Below are positions 26,291 through 34,525 of a DNA stretch of 64,000 nt, piece by piece. The notes below the pieces were generated by a model. That model did not search any database. It saw nothing but the letters and a program-made list of their open reading frames with translations, and was not told the DNA's origin. Both the position numbers and the translations under genes were made by a program. Positions within the stretch are counted from its first letter, which is position 1. Each line of letters begins with the position of its first letter. Source of the stretch: Corynebacterium kroppenstedtii (GTDB lineage: Bacteria; Actinomycetota; Actinomycetes; Mycobacteriales; Mycobacteriaceae); contig NZ_QFRA01000001.1 of NCBI RefSeq assembly GCF_003243515.1, positions 212,908-276,907 on the forward strand, given 5' to 3'.

Positions 26291-27022
26291 TGAGCCGGTA
26301 ACTAAAGTGCCTGGATCTGTGCTGTACGATGACCGAACACGCATGGGAACATTAAACGCGCGCGCATATTCCACACTGCGCAAAACAAGGATCTTGGAGC
26401 CGACGGCGGCAAGCTCCAGCATTTCTTCAAAACTGATGGTGTCGAGCTTCCGCGCATTGTGCACAATTCGCGGATCCGCGGTGTACACCCCATCGACGTC
26501 GGAATAAATCTCACATTCATCCGCGTTCAATGCCGCCGCGAGAGCAACAGCGGTAGTATCCGAACCGCCGCGGCCCAGCGTCGTGACATCCTTGGTCTCA
26601 CGGTTGACTCCCTGGAAGCCGGCGACCAAACAGATCTTGCCCTCATCCAGCGCTTCCTGTACACGGCCCGGCGTGACATCGACAATGCGGGCATTCCCGT
26701 GGCGCTCCGTCGTCAAAACCCCTGCTTGGGAGCCCGTAAAGGACTGCGCATGCGCGCCCAGAGACTCAATAGCTATGGCCACCAACGCATTGGAAATGCG
26801 CTCCCCCGCGGTCAGCAGCATGTCCATCTCGCGGGTGGGCGGCACGGGGTTAACCTGCGCCGCAAGGTCAAGGAACTCGTCGGTCGTGTCGCCCATTGCC
26901 GAGCACACAACAACAACGTCGTGCCCTTTTTTCTTCGTTTCGACGATGCGCTCCGCCACTCGACGAATGCGCTCCGCATTCTCAAGGGACGAGCCACCAT
27001 ACTTCTGGACGATTAGAGCCAC
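25658..27022 (-). CDS. lysC: Aspartokinase (alpha; contains internal beta start)
   Basis: A 454-residue aspartokinase that phosphorylates aspartate, the entry to lysine and threonine synthesis. It has an N-terminal kinase domain (ALIVQKYGGSSLENAERIRR, FQGVNRETKDVTTLGRGGSDTTAVALA, SDVDGVYTADPRI) and two C-terminal ACT regulatory regions. At residue 245 the MEDIPVEEAVLTG start matches the LysC-beta start of C. glutamicum, with reading to the same stop (210 residues), so an alpha2beta2 enzyme is expected. About 35 residues rich in Ala/Ser/Pro (about 336-370, DENPTVPVSDTPAD... to ...TAQPRVLFDD) are inserted between the two ACT units, making it longer than the usual ~421. Feedback control by Lys plus Thr is inferred from the family. 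A DMT transporter gene is divergent. Confidence 0.96.
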   Translation of the reverse strand: MALIVQKYGGSSLENAERIRRVAERIVETKKKGHDVVVVCSAMGDTTDEFLDLAAQVNPVPPTREMDMLLTAGERISNALVAIAIESLGAHAQSFTGSQAGVLTTERHGNARIVDVTPGRVQEALDEGKICLVAGFQGVNRETKDVTTLGRGGSDTTAVALAAALNADECEIYSDVDGVYTADPRIVHNARKLDTISFEEMLELAAVGSKILVLRSVEYARAFNVPMRVRSSYSTDPGTLVTGSMEDIPVEEAVLTGVATDKSEAKITVLGIPDTPGEAARIFRAVSDAEINIDMVLQNVSSLSDNKTDITFTCPRADASRAVEMLKKLCEVPRDENPTVPVSDTPADAAKASMKPGSGASESAATAQPRVLFDDHVGKVSLVGAGMKSHPGVTADFCEALRDAGVNIELISTSEIRISVLIRDSDLEKATRALHERFALGGDEEAVVYAGTGR

Positions 27023-27152
27023 CGGGTTCTGCCTTTCCTCATCCGCTCTGGCCTCGTGACGGAACCATCATGAACATGAAACCATCAACAACCGACACGA
27101 CACGTGTGGCCTTGAGGATACCTCAACTACCGAGCAGCTAAGTTTATGGACG

Positions 27153-28001
27153 ATGCATAACAACGCCCTTGCTATCCTTTTCGCCCTCGCCTCCGCGCTG
27201 ACAATCGCGTGGGGCACTGTCGTTCGTCACCGAATCGCAGAAGAAGTACCCAATGATGACGACGGCGGCGCGCCCATTTTAACCGTGATCACCAAACCTC
27301 TGTGGTGGGCGGGAACGTTCTGCGCGCTGGGCGGATATGGCCTGCAAGTCATCGCATTGGCCTTCGGAACGCTGCTGGTCGTGCAGCCCATTCTGGTGTT
27401 ATCGCTCATGTTTACACTCCCGCTGTCCGCGCGGTACGACGGGCGTCGGGTGTCCTTATCAGAAATGACATGGGCAAGTTTGCTGACAGCGGCGGTGGCC
27501 GTTCTAGTGATCCTCGGCCGCCCCATCCCCGGGAATACGCACCCGTCGTTAATGACGTGGATCCTTGCCGTCGTCACAGGAATAGTGGTGCTCACGGCTA
27601 TCGATAGATTTGCGTACCGCCAGATTCGGCGTGAGCAGGCGTTGCTTCTCGGGGTGGTCACGGGTGCCGTGTTCGGCTACGTCGCTGTGTTTTCCAAAGC
27701 TGCGATTGACGCTTTTGTTCAAGACGGAATCGTCGGAGGACTTCTGGCGTGGCAAACCTATGCACTCATTATCGCAGCGACCATTGGGACGGCGGTCCAG
27801 CAGTCGTCATTCAATGCGGGGGCGCTGAAGAATTCGCTGCCGGCGATGACCATCACGGAACCTATCGTCGCATTTAGTTTGGGTTACATCGTGTTGGGCG
27901 AATACTTCCAGGTCCACGGCATGGGGTGGGTAGTCATGGCCATCGCTCTGGTTGTCATGATCGTGTCCACCACGGTGCTTTCGCGTAAAGGCGTCGATTA
28001 G
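27153..28001 (+). CDS. DMT-superfamily transporter
   Basis: A 282-residue protein with about nine hydrophobic segments and an internal duplication typical of EamA-like drug/metabolite transporters (WAGTFCALGGYGLQVIALAFGTLLVVQPILVLSLMFTLPL in the first half, TEPIVAFSLGYIVLGEYF in the second). It lies between leuA and lysC, where C. glutamicum also carries a DMT transporter gene, and is divergent from lysC. Substrate not known. The ribosome binding site is weak. Confidence 0.75.
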   Translation: MHNNALAILFALASALTIAWGTVVRHRIAEEVPNDDDGGAPILTVITKPLWWAGTFCALGGYGLQVIALAFGTLLVVQPILVLSLMFTLPLSARYDGRRVSLSEMTWASLLTAAVAVLVILGRPIPGNTHPSLMTWILAVVTGIVVLTAIDRFAYRQIRREQALLLGVVTGAVFGYVAVFSKAAIDAFVQDGIVGGLLAWQTYALIIAATIGTAVQQSSFNAGALKNSLPAMTITEPIVAFSLGYIVLGEYFQVHGMGWVVMAIALVVMIVSTTVLSRKGVD

Positions 28002-28094
28002 TCGATGAGTGGGCAGCCACAAGGGGCAGATCGAATTGCCCCGTCTATTTCCCATAATCCTTCACATGCGCAGTGACCGTGCTACGGTTTTCAT

Positions 28095-28166
28095 ATGCGT
28101 TCTTTGAGCGGAACAACTAGCTGCGCGGCTCTCCTCCTTATGTGCCGCGGCGGGGCCCGGGTATAA
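28095..28166 (+). CDS. leuL: leuA leader peptide (attenuator)
   Basis: A 23-codon frame upstream of leuA, MRSLSGTTSCAALLLMCRG then GARV, contains three consecutive leucine codons (CTC CTC CTT at 28131-28139). Stem-forming sequence begins right after the stop. Leucine-run leader peptides with ribosome-mediated attenuation are known for leuA of C. glutamicum. When leucine is short, ribosome stalling at the Leu codons would favour the antiterminator. Too short for most gene finders. Confidence 0.75.
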   Translation: MRSLSGTTSCAALLLMCRGGARV

Positions 28167-28206
28167 CCGATCGGCTCCCCGTCGCGGGGTTCGCTGTGCC
28201 GGTCGG
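28167..28206 (+). promoter_or_regulatory. Attenuator stem-loop of the leuA leader
   Basis: CCGATCGG (28167-28174) pairs with CCGGTCGG (28199-28206) around an inner CCCC...GGGG stem (28177-28180 with 28186-28189). GC-rich sequence inside the leader frame (GCCGCGGCGGGGCC, 28144-28157) is complementary to parts of this stem and could form the alternative structure. No T-run follows, so termination may be weak or Rho-assisted. Confidence 0.55.
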
Positions 28207-28243
28207 GACTTGACACATATTCCGGAAACCGAAGAGGAACCGC

Positions 28244-30085
28244 ATGTCCCCCGTCGACGAATTCATTTCCGCCCCTGCCCATATTTCTACTCCCGACGGC
28301 GACATTCCTGCCGATCAACCGTCGTGGAACAAACAGCGCCCGTCGCGGATGCCCGCCGGACGCTACCAGCCCTACTTCACCGAGGTAGAGCACATCACGC
28401 TGCCCGACCGCACATGGCCGGATAAAACCATTGATCACGCACCCGTCTGGTGTGCCGTTGATATGCGCGACGGTAACCAGGCTCTGATTGACCCCATGAG
28501 TCCCGAGCGGAAACGTCGGATGTTCGAGTTGCTGGTCACCATGGGTTACAAAGAAATTGAAGTGGGATTCCCCTCAGCATCGCAAACGGATTTTAACTTT
28601 GTTCGTGAAATCATCGAACAAGACATGATCCCGGACGACGTCACCATCCAGGTCTTGGTTCAGGCACGCGAACACCTGATCCACCGCACGTTCGAAGCGT
28701 GCGAAAGAGCAAAAAACGTCATCGTCCACTTCTATAACTCAACATCTATTCTGCAAAGAAATGTTGTCTTTCGTAAGGACAAAGAAGGAATTAAAAAATT
28801 AGCGACGGACGCCGCGGAATTAATTAAATCCATCGCCGCTGATTATCCGGGGACCAACTGGCGCTGGGAGTATTCCCCCGAGTCCTACACCGGCACTGAG
28901 GTGGCCTATGCCAAGGAAGTCTGCGATGCCGTCGTCGAGATCATGGATCCCACCCCGGAGAACCCCATCATCATTAATCTGCCCTCGACGGTAGAGATGA
29001 CGACGCCCAACGTGTACGCGGACTCCATCGAATGGATGGACCGCAACCTGAACCGTCGCGATTCCATCATCATTTCGTTGCACCCGCACAATGACCGCGG
29101 AACCGGCGTCGCTACTGCTGAATTGGGATTCATGGCAGGAGCGGACCGCATCGAGGGCTGCCTGTTCGGCAACGGTGAGCGCACCGGCAACGTGTGCCTG
29201 GTCACGCTGGGGTTGAACATGCTGACACAGGGTGTTGATCCGCAGATCGATTTCTCCGACATCGATAAAATCCGACGCACCGTCGAATATTGCAACCAAC
29301 TGCGAGTGCCCGAGCGCCACCCGTACGGCGGTGACCTGGTGTTTACCGCGTTCTCTGGGTCGCACCAAGATGCCATTAATAAGGGCCTCGACGCGATGGT
29401 GGATAAGGCTGAAAAGTCGAACGCCACCGACGACACTGCGGACACCGAACGCGACCGCCAGCGCATTGTCCACCGGGTCCCGTGGGAAGTGCCTTACCTG
29501 CCCATCGACCCGAAGGACGTCGGCCGCACCTACGAAGCCGTCATTCGCGTGAACTCCCAGTCCGGCAAGGGTGGCGTGTCCTACATCATGAAGACCGACC
29601 ACGGGATCAACATGCCGCGCGCAATGCAGGTTGAATTCTCCGGCGTGGTCCAAGTCGTCACCGACGCTGAAGGCGGCGAGGTCAACTCGAAGAACATGTG
29701 GGACATCTTCGCCGGCGAATACCTGGACCGGGATGAGCCCATCGACGCCATCAGCATCACTGTCGACGGTGGCCAGAATGAGAACGAAGGCGCGGAAGTG
29801 TCCGCACACCTCATCATCAACGGTGAGGAACAGACGATCACCGGACACGGAAACGGGCCCGTGGCCGCGTACACGAATGCGCTGGAAAGCGTCGGAATTA
29901 ACGTTGAAGTGCAGGATTACTCGCAGCACTCCAGGACGTCCGGCGACGACGCGGAAGCAGCCGCCTACATCCTGGCCGACGTAGAAGGAACCAAGGTGTG
30001 GGGCGTTGGCATTGCAAGCTCCATTACCTACGCATCGCTGAAGGCCGTGACCAGCGCGGCCAACCGGGCGCGGGCTGCGGTGTAA
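28244..30085 (+). CDS. leuA: 2-isopropylmalate synthase
   Basis: A 613-residue enzyme of the long actinobacterial LeuA type that joins acetyl-CoA and 2-ketoisovalerate, the first step of leucine synthesis. The catalytic TIM barrel carries VDMRDGNQALIDPM, HPHNDRGTG (metal ligands) and GNGERTGNVCLVTLGLNM. The C-terminal regulatory domain (about 460-600) binds leucine in the family. GAGGA lies before the ATG. The leader peptide at 28095 suggests attenuation by leucine. It is convergent with gabD2 (2 bases between stops). Confidence 0.97.
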   Translation: MSPVDEFISAPAHISTPDGDIPADQPSWNKQRPSRMPAGRYQPYFTEVEHITLPDRTWPDKTIDHAPVWCAVDMRDGNQALIDPMSPERKRRMFELLVTMGYKEIEVGFPSASQTDFNFVREIIEQDMIPDDVTIQVLVQAREHLIHRTFEACERAKNVIVHFYNSTSILQRNVVFRKDKEGIKKLATDAAELIKSIAADYPGTNWRWEYSPESYTGTEVAYAKEVCDAVVEIMDPTPENPIIINLPSTVEMTTPNVYADSIEWMDRNLNRRDSIIISLHPHNDRGTGVATAELGFMAGADRIEGCLFGNGERTGNVCLVTLGLNMLTQGVDPQIDFSDIDKIRRTVEYCNQLRVPERHPYGGDLVFTAFSGSHQDAINKGLDAMVDKAEKSNATDDTADTERDRQRIVHRVPWEVPYLPIDPKDVGRTYEAVIRVNSQSGKGGVSYIMKTDHGINMPRAMQVEFSGVVQVVTDAEGGEVNSKNMWDIFAGEYLDRDEPIDAISITVDGGQNENEGAEVSAHLIINGEEQTITGHGNGPVAAYTNALESVGINVEVQDYSQHSRTSGDDAEAAAYILADVEGTKVWGVGIASSITYASLKAVTSAANRARAAV

Positions 30086-30087
30086 CG

Positions 30088-31694
30088 CTACTTCAGGAGC
30101 CGCAGTTTTTGCCCCACGCCAAGAAGCCTTCCCATGATGGCGGCATAGAGCTTCCGGCTGAGGAAACGTGGGCCACTGACCGGCATTCCCCGCATCTCCA
30201 CGATGGTGTGAGATTCGGTGTACTTCAGTAGCCCCTCCGCCCCGTGCCTGCGGGACATCCCGGAGTCTTTCACACCACCGAGAGGCGCATCGACCGTCGA
30301 CCATGCGGCCGCATAACCGTCGTTAATATTGACCGTTCCTGCCTCAACACGACGCGCAATGTTCCAGGCCGTGTCGGAGGGGCCGACGACGGACGCGTTC
30401 AACCCGTAGTTCGTGTCATTTGTCCGGGCGAGCGCGTCGTCCATATTGTCGACCTTCTCGACATAAACAACCGGGCCGAAGACTTCCTCGCGCTTGAGTC
30501 TCATGTCATCTGACACTCCCTCGAGCACGGTCGGCTCGTAGAAACACGGGCCAAGGTCCGGGCGAGCGCGCCCACCTGCGAGGATGCGGGCACCCTTCTC
30601 GCGCGCGTCGTCGACAAAAGACTCCACCGTCGCGAGCTGCTCTTTACTGACCAAGGACCCCATGGTGACGGACCAATCGAACCCGGCGCCGAGTTTCATA
30701 CGGTTCACTTCAGCGGTGAAAGCATCGACGAAGTCATCGTAAATATCCTGGACAACGTAGATCCTCTCGATGGACACGCAGAGCTGCCCCGAATTGGAAA
30801 ACACGCGTTCACGGCGCGCGAGGCCGCCCGGCGCGCGTCGGCATCTCCCGTAATGATCATGGGGTTTTTCCCGCCGAGCTCTGCGGAAAAGCCAACTAGC
30901 CGACGCCCTACTTGTTCGCCCAGGCGCTGGCCGGTTTTCGTCGATCCGGTGAACATCAGGTAATCGCACGCGTCGGCAATGGCGGATCCGACGACGCGCC
31001 CTTGGCCGGTGACGATCTGGATGACGTCGTCGGGCAGTCCGGCATCTTTGAGCAGCTGTACGCAGATGAGCGAACAAAATGGTGTATCGGAATCGGGCTT
31101 GGCTACCACCGTGTTTCCTGCGGCGATGGCCCCGAGGGCATCGGATATTCCGAGGGTGAGGGGGTAATTCCATGGGGTAATTTGTCCCACCACTCCCTTC
31201 GGCGAGCGATACTCGCGCGCTTTTCCGAGCACGGGAATGCCCGCTGTCCGCCGGGCGGGACGCATTAGTTTTTCGGCCGAGTTTGCGTAATAGCGGGCAT
31301 TATTCGCGACGTCCATTACCTCGTCGAAGGCTGAGGCGCGGTCCTTCCCCGTTTCCAGCTGGATGATGTCGAGTAAGAGGTCACGTTTCTTCAACACAAG
31401 GTCGTGGAAGCGCGTGAGTATTCGTTTGCGCTGATCAAAGGGTGTGTCGCGCCATGTTTTCTGCACCTCGCGGGCGCGTCGGAAAGCGTGGGTGACGTCG
31501 TCTGTGGTCCCGATACCCACCCAGCCGACGGTGGTGCCGTCCCACGGATTCTCGACGTTGTGCCTCTTTTCGGTGGCAACACTTCCGGTAGCGGTGTTGA
31601 CGGTGAGCGCACGAAGCTCCGCGGCGAGATCGTCGGGCAAAGGGCCCTGCGACAGCCGGTCCGGAAGAAACGTAGAACATTTGGGTGCAAACAT
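30088..31694 (-). pseudogene. gabD2: Succinate-semialdehyde dehydrogenase (GabD2 type), frameshifted
   Basis: The reverse strand reads MFAPKCSTFLPDRL... through QITPWNYPLTLGISDALGAI and GFSAELGGKNPMIITGDAD (catalytic Glu). The frame breaks in NACF|SNSGQLCVSIERIYV (catalytic Cys) and then runs to the stop in another frame. The break is at a run of four A on the + strand (30798-30801); a fifth would restore one frame of about 536 residues, very close to mycobacterial GabD2. The intact enzyme oxidises succinate semialdehyde to succinate with NAD(P)+. It is divergent from the SDR gene at 31743, 48 bases apart. Confidence 0.85.
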
Positions 31695-31742
31695 ATTTCG
31701 AAGTGTACGCGAGCAGCGACCAAAAAAGGTTAGATTGATCAC

Positions 31743-32525
31743 ATGAGTACTTCACAACGTAAAAGTATTTTTATCTCGGGTGGAGCGTCGGGCATCGGCC
31801 GTGAGGTCGCACTTCGATTCCACAAGGAAGGCTGGATTGTCGGTGTGTACGATATCGACTCTTTTGCCCTCGAAGAACTGTCCCGCGATTATCCCGACAT
31901 CATCACCGGCGAACTCGATGTCACCAACTACAACCAGTGGGAAGACGCACTGACACACTTCACTGCGCATACCGGTGGGCGGCTGGATGTGCTCGATAAT
32001 AACGCCGGCATCATCGGCGACCACGACATCGTCGACCAGTCCCCCGAGATCATCAAAAAGCAGTGCGACATTAACTGCACCGGCGTCATCTATGGAGCGC
32101 GGGCCGCACATCCGTACCTGTCACGCACACCCGGCGCGCACCTGGTCAACATGGATTCCGCTGCGGCGCTCTATGGCCAACCGCACATCACGCCGTATTC
32201 CGCGTCCAAATTCTTCGTCACGGGGTTCACTCAGGCACTGGATCTTGAGTGGAGGAAAAGCAAAATCCGCGTCGTCGCTCTTCAACCGCTGTGGGCGCAA
32301 ACCGCTCTTGCCGACGTCGATGCGGCGTCGACGAAGCGACTCGGGGTGCGGATCACGCCGGAACAAGTGGCCGAGGTTGTGTGGAAAGCTGTTCACCCCG
32401 CGAATTTCCTCGAGCGGCAGCGGCATTTTTACTCCGTGTCAAGCCTTGACCTCACGTTGCGCTACCTGATCCGCCTTGTTCCGTCATTCGTTACCCGAAA
32501 CGTCAACAAGTTCGTCGCCGGGTAG
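31743..32525 (+). CDS. SDR family oxidoreductase
   Basis: A 260-residue short-chain dehydrogenase: SGGASGIGRE at residues 12-21, NNAGI, catalytic YSASK in TPYSASKFFVTG, and YDIDS after beta-2, where the Asp suggests NAD(H) preference. The C-terminal 40 residues, with a hydrophobic LTLRYLIRLVPSFVTR helix, may associate with membrane, as in some retinol-dehydrogenase-like SDRs. The substrate is unknown. Divergent from gabD2; the next gene begins 10 bases after its stop. Confidence 0.88.
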   Translation: MSTSQRKSIFISGGASGIGREVALRFHKEGWIVGVYDIDSFALEELSRDYPDIITGELDVTNYNQWEDALTHFTAHTGGRLDVLDNNAGIIGDHDIVDQSPEIIKKQCDINCTGVIYGARAAHPYLSRTPGAHLVNMDSAAALYGQPHITPYSASKFFVTGFTQALDLEWRKSKIRVVALQPLWAQTALADVDAASTKRLGVRITPEQVAEVVWKAVHPANFLERQRHFYSVSSLDLTLRYLIRLVPSFVTRNVNKFVAG

Positions 32526-32535
32526 CATATCGGGC

Positions 32536-34395
32536 ATGACATCGACCTCCGATCACTCCTCTACCAACCGGGGCTCCGACGCTCGCACGTCACATTCACA
32601 CGACGTCGATCCCGACCGTGGGGGAAGCAACACCGGGGGTTCGCGGTCGAACGACGGGCATCGTCGTTCCCGCAATAATTCGCGTGCGCGTCGAGAGCGA
32701 CGTCGGCGCCGCGCCACCTATTCCGCACAGCACGGAAATAAGCAGCAACGTGCAAAGGAGGACTCGGGGAACGACACCCCGAACCGGTCTTCGGGTGCGG
32801 ATAGCTCCGGCACGCAGACCGGGAGGAAGAAGAATCGCCGACGGGCCCGACGGCGGAGCAATCGGCCGGCCGCGACGCCCAACGTCGGACAGCGCAACCA
32901 ACAGCACGAGCCCAAGGACCAGCGCCCGGCGCGGCAGCAGGAACAGTCGGATTCTTCGACGCAGCCGAACCGTCGGATACCATCGTCGGGCACGCAGCCA
33001 TCGTCCGTAACCCGTGCGCCTGCAACTCCAGGTCCGCGCCGCACTCACCGAGGATTGGCGGCCGAAGGCGTCATCACGAACCCGGACAAGGACAAATACA
33101 ACGCCGGAAATACCCACGTGCGCTCGCCGCGGGAGCCCATTCCGTCCATCGAGGACGCGCCGATGGTGGCAGTCGTACTACGCACAACTAACATCCACCC
33201 CTCGACCGGCCGCATGCTGGCCCTCGACGCCGCATTTTTCGACGCCGACGGCCTACCCGTGTCCAACTGGCAACGAGTCTTCAACACCGACGCCGACCCC
33301 GGCCCCCTCCACCTCTTCGGCCTCACCCCCGATGCTTTCCGCACAGCCCCGCGCTTCAGCTCCACGTTGCGGCAAATCGATCGCGTTATCGACGGCCGCG
33401 TCCTGATCGTCCACGACACCGCCACCACCTGGGGTTTCATCGCGCAGGAGGCACGTCGGACGGTCCGTTCCGCGTCGGCAAAAAACCGTCGCCAGCGCAG
33501 ACGTCGCCATAATGGGCACGTCCCCCGCCCGGTATCGATCATCGACACACAAGCGACGGCTCGGCGGCAAGGCTTGCCCATCGCCGAAACTCGCCTGCGG
33601 GACATTGCTGCTGCCTACAATCTTGTCGACGACACGCTTCCGGCGACCACGGTGCTGGACATGGACTCATCGCCCGATGCGTACACGACGCTTCCCGGCG
33701 TTGGGGCCGAGGCATCTGAGCGGCGACGGAGCATCGACCCCCTGCAGCTTCTCCAGGCCGACGCTGTTCTGGTGGGTGAGCTGGCCATGGAACAGCTTGA
33801 TCGCGCCGGGATCGAGCCCATCAACGCTGCGACGTTTGCGTTGCACGAAGCGCGCGAGCGTCGTGGGGATGATCGTGGCGACGAGACCGGCGTCGGCAAG
33901 AACGACAGCAACGAGAACCGCGTCGACCGTCGCTCTGCAGATGATGCCCCTACTCCACTGGTGTGGGCCGATGATGACGCCTGGGACAACGTCGATAAGC
34001 GTGATCCACATGATCTGCGAGCGGATCGAGTGGGGCTGCAGCGGTCGGCAATACGAATTGATGCGGCATTAGCCCCGGTCATTGCACCTAATCCGGGTGT
34101 GTGGTCGCCCGGTCAGAAGTTGAAGCGCGGGATGGTTTTCACGGTCGCGCCCGAGGTCGATATGAATCCTGATGATCTGATTGAAGCGGCTGTGCGGGCT
34201 GGGCTGACTTATTCCGAAAAGCTAACCCGGGAGACGTCGTTGGTCGTGTTCAATGGCACGGGCCACGGATTAGAGCACGATGGGGCTCCTCATGAGGGGC
34301 GCGCGTTGCACGCGCACAGGAAGGGCATTCCCCTGGTTCGCGACACCGAGTTTATGCGTTTGGCCGAAGAGGCCACCGACGCCGAGCAGCACTAA
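32536..34395 (+). CDS. DnaQ-like (Pol III epsilon-like) protein with basic N-terminus and BRCT domain
   Basis: A 619-residue protein in three parts. Residues 1-200 are low-complexity and strongly basic (many R/S/N/Q, for example RRERRRRRATY). Residues 207-410 align in pattern with a DEDD exonuclease fold (MVAVVLRTTNIHPSTGRMLALDAAFF...VSNWQRVFNTDADP...LIVHDTATTWGFI...PVSIIDTQATARR). A BRCT domain (GMVFTVAPEVDMNPDDLIEAAVRAGL...KGIPLVRDTEFMRLAEE) lies at 530-615. C. glutamicum has a similar gene, annotated as a Pol III epsilon-like protein, next to leuA. The D-x-E of exonuclease motif I is replaced by LRTTN, so catalysis is doubtful. An in-frame start at 32476 would overlap the SDR gene, so ATG 32536 is used. 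Confidence 0.75.
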   Translation: MTSTSDHSSTNRGSDARTSHSHDVDPDRGGSNTGGSRSNDGHRRSRNNSRARRERRRRRATYSAQHGNKQQRAKEDSGNDTPNRSSGADSSGTQTGRKKNRRRARRRSNRPAATPNVGQRNQQHEPKDQRPARQQEQSDSSTQPNRRIPSSGTQPSSVTRAPATPGPRRTHRGLAAEGVITNPDKDKYNAGNTHVRSPREPIPSIEDAPMVAVVLRTTNIHPSTGRMLALDAAFFDADGLPVSNWQRVFNTDADPGPLHLFGLTPDAFRTAPRFSSTLRQIDRVIDGRVLIVHDTATTWGFIAQEARRTVRSASAKNRRQRRRRHNGHVPRPVSIIDTQATARRQGLPIAETRLRDIAAAYNLVDDTLPATTVLDMDSSPDAYTTLPGVGAEASERRRSIDPLQLLQADAVLVGELAMEQLDRAGIEPINAATFALHEARERRGDDRGDETGVGKNDSNENRVDRRSADDAPTPLVWADDDAWDNVDKRDPHDLRADRVGLQRSAIRIDAALAPVIAPNPGVWSPGQKLKRGMVFTVAPEVDMNPDDLIEAAVRAGLTYSEKLTRETSLVVFNGTGHGLEHDGAPHEGRALHAHRKGIPLVRDTEFMRLAEEATDAEQH

Positions 34396-34525
34396 ACCGT
34401 GCAGCTATAAACCGTGCCCGACCAGCCGTAACTCGCACTCCCGGCAGGACAAGCGACCCCGAAAAGGATTCACAATGCTCCCGGACTGAAGTGGCATGTG
34501 TCCGGCAGCCACGTATTCTAGGACA

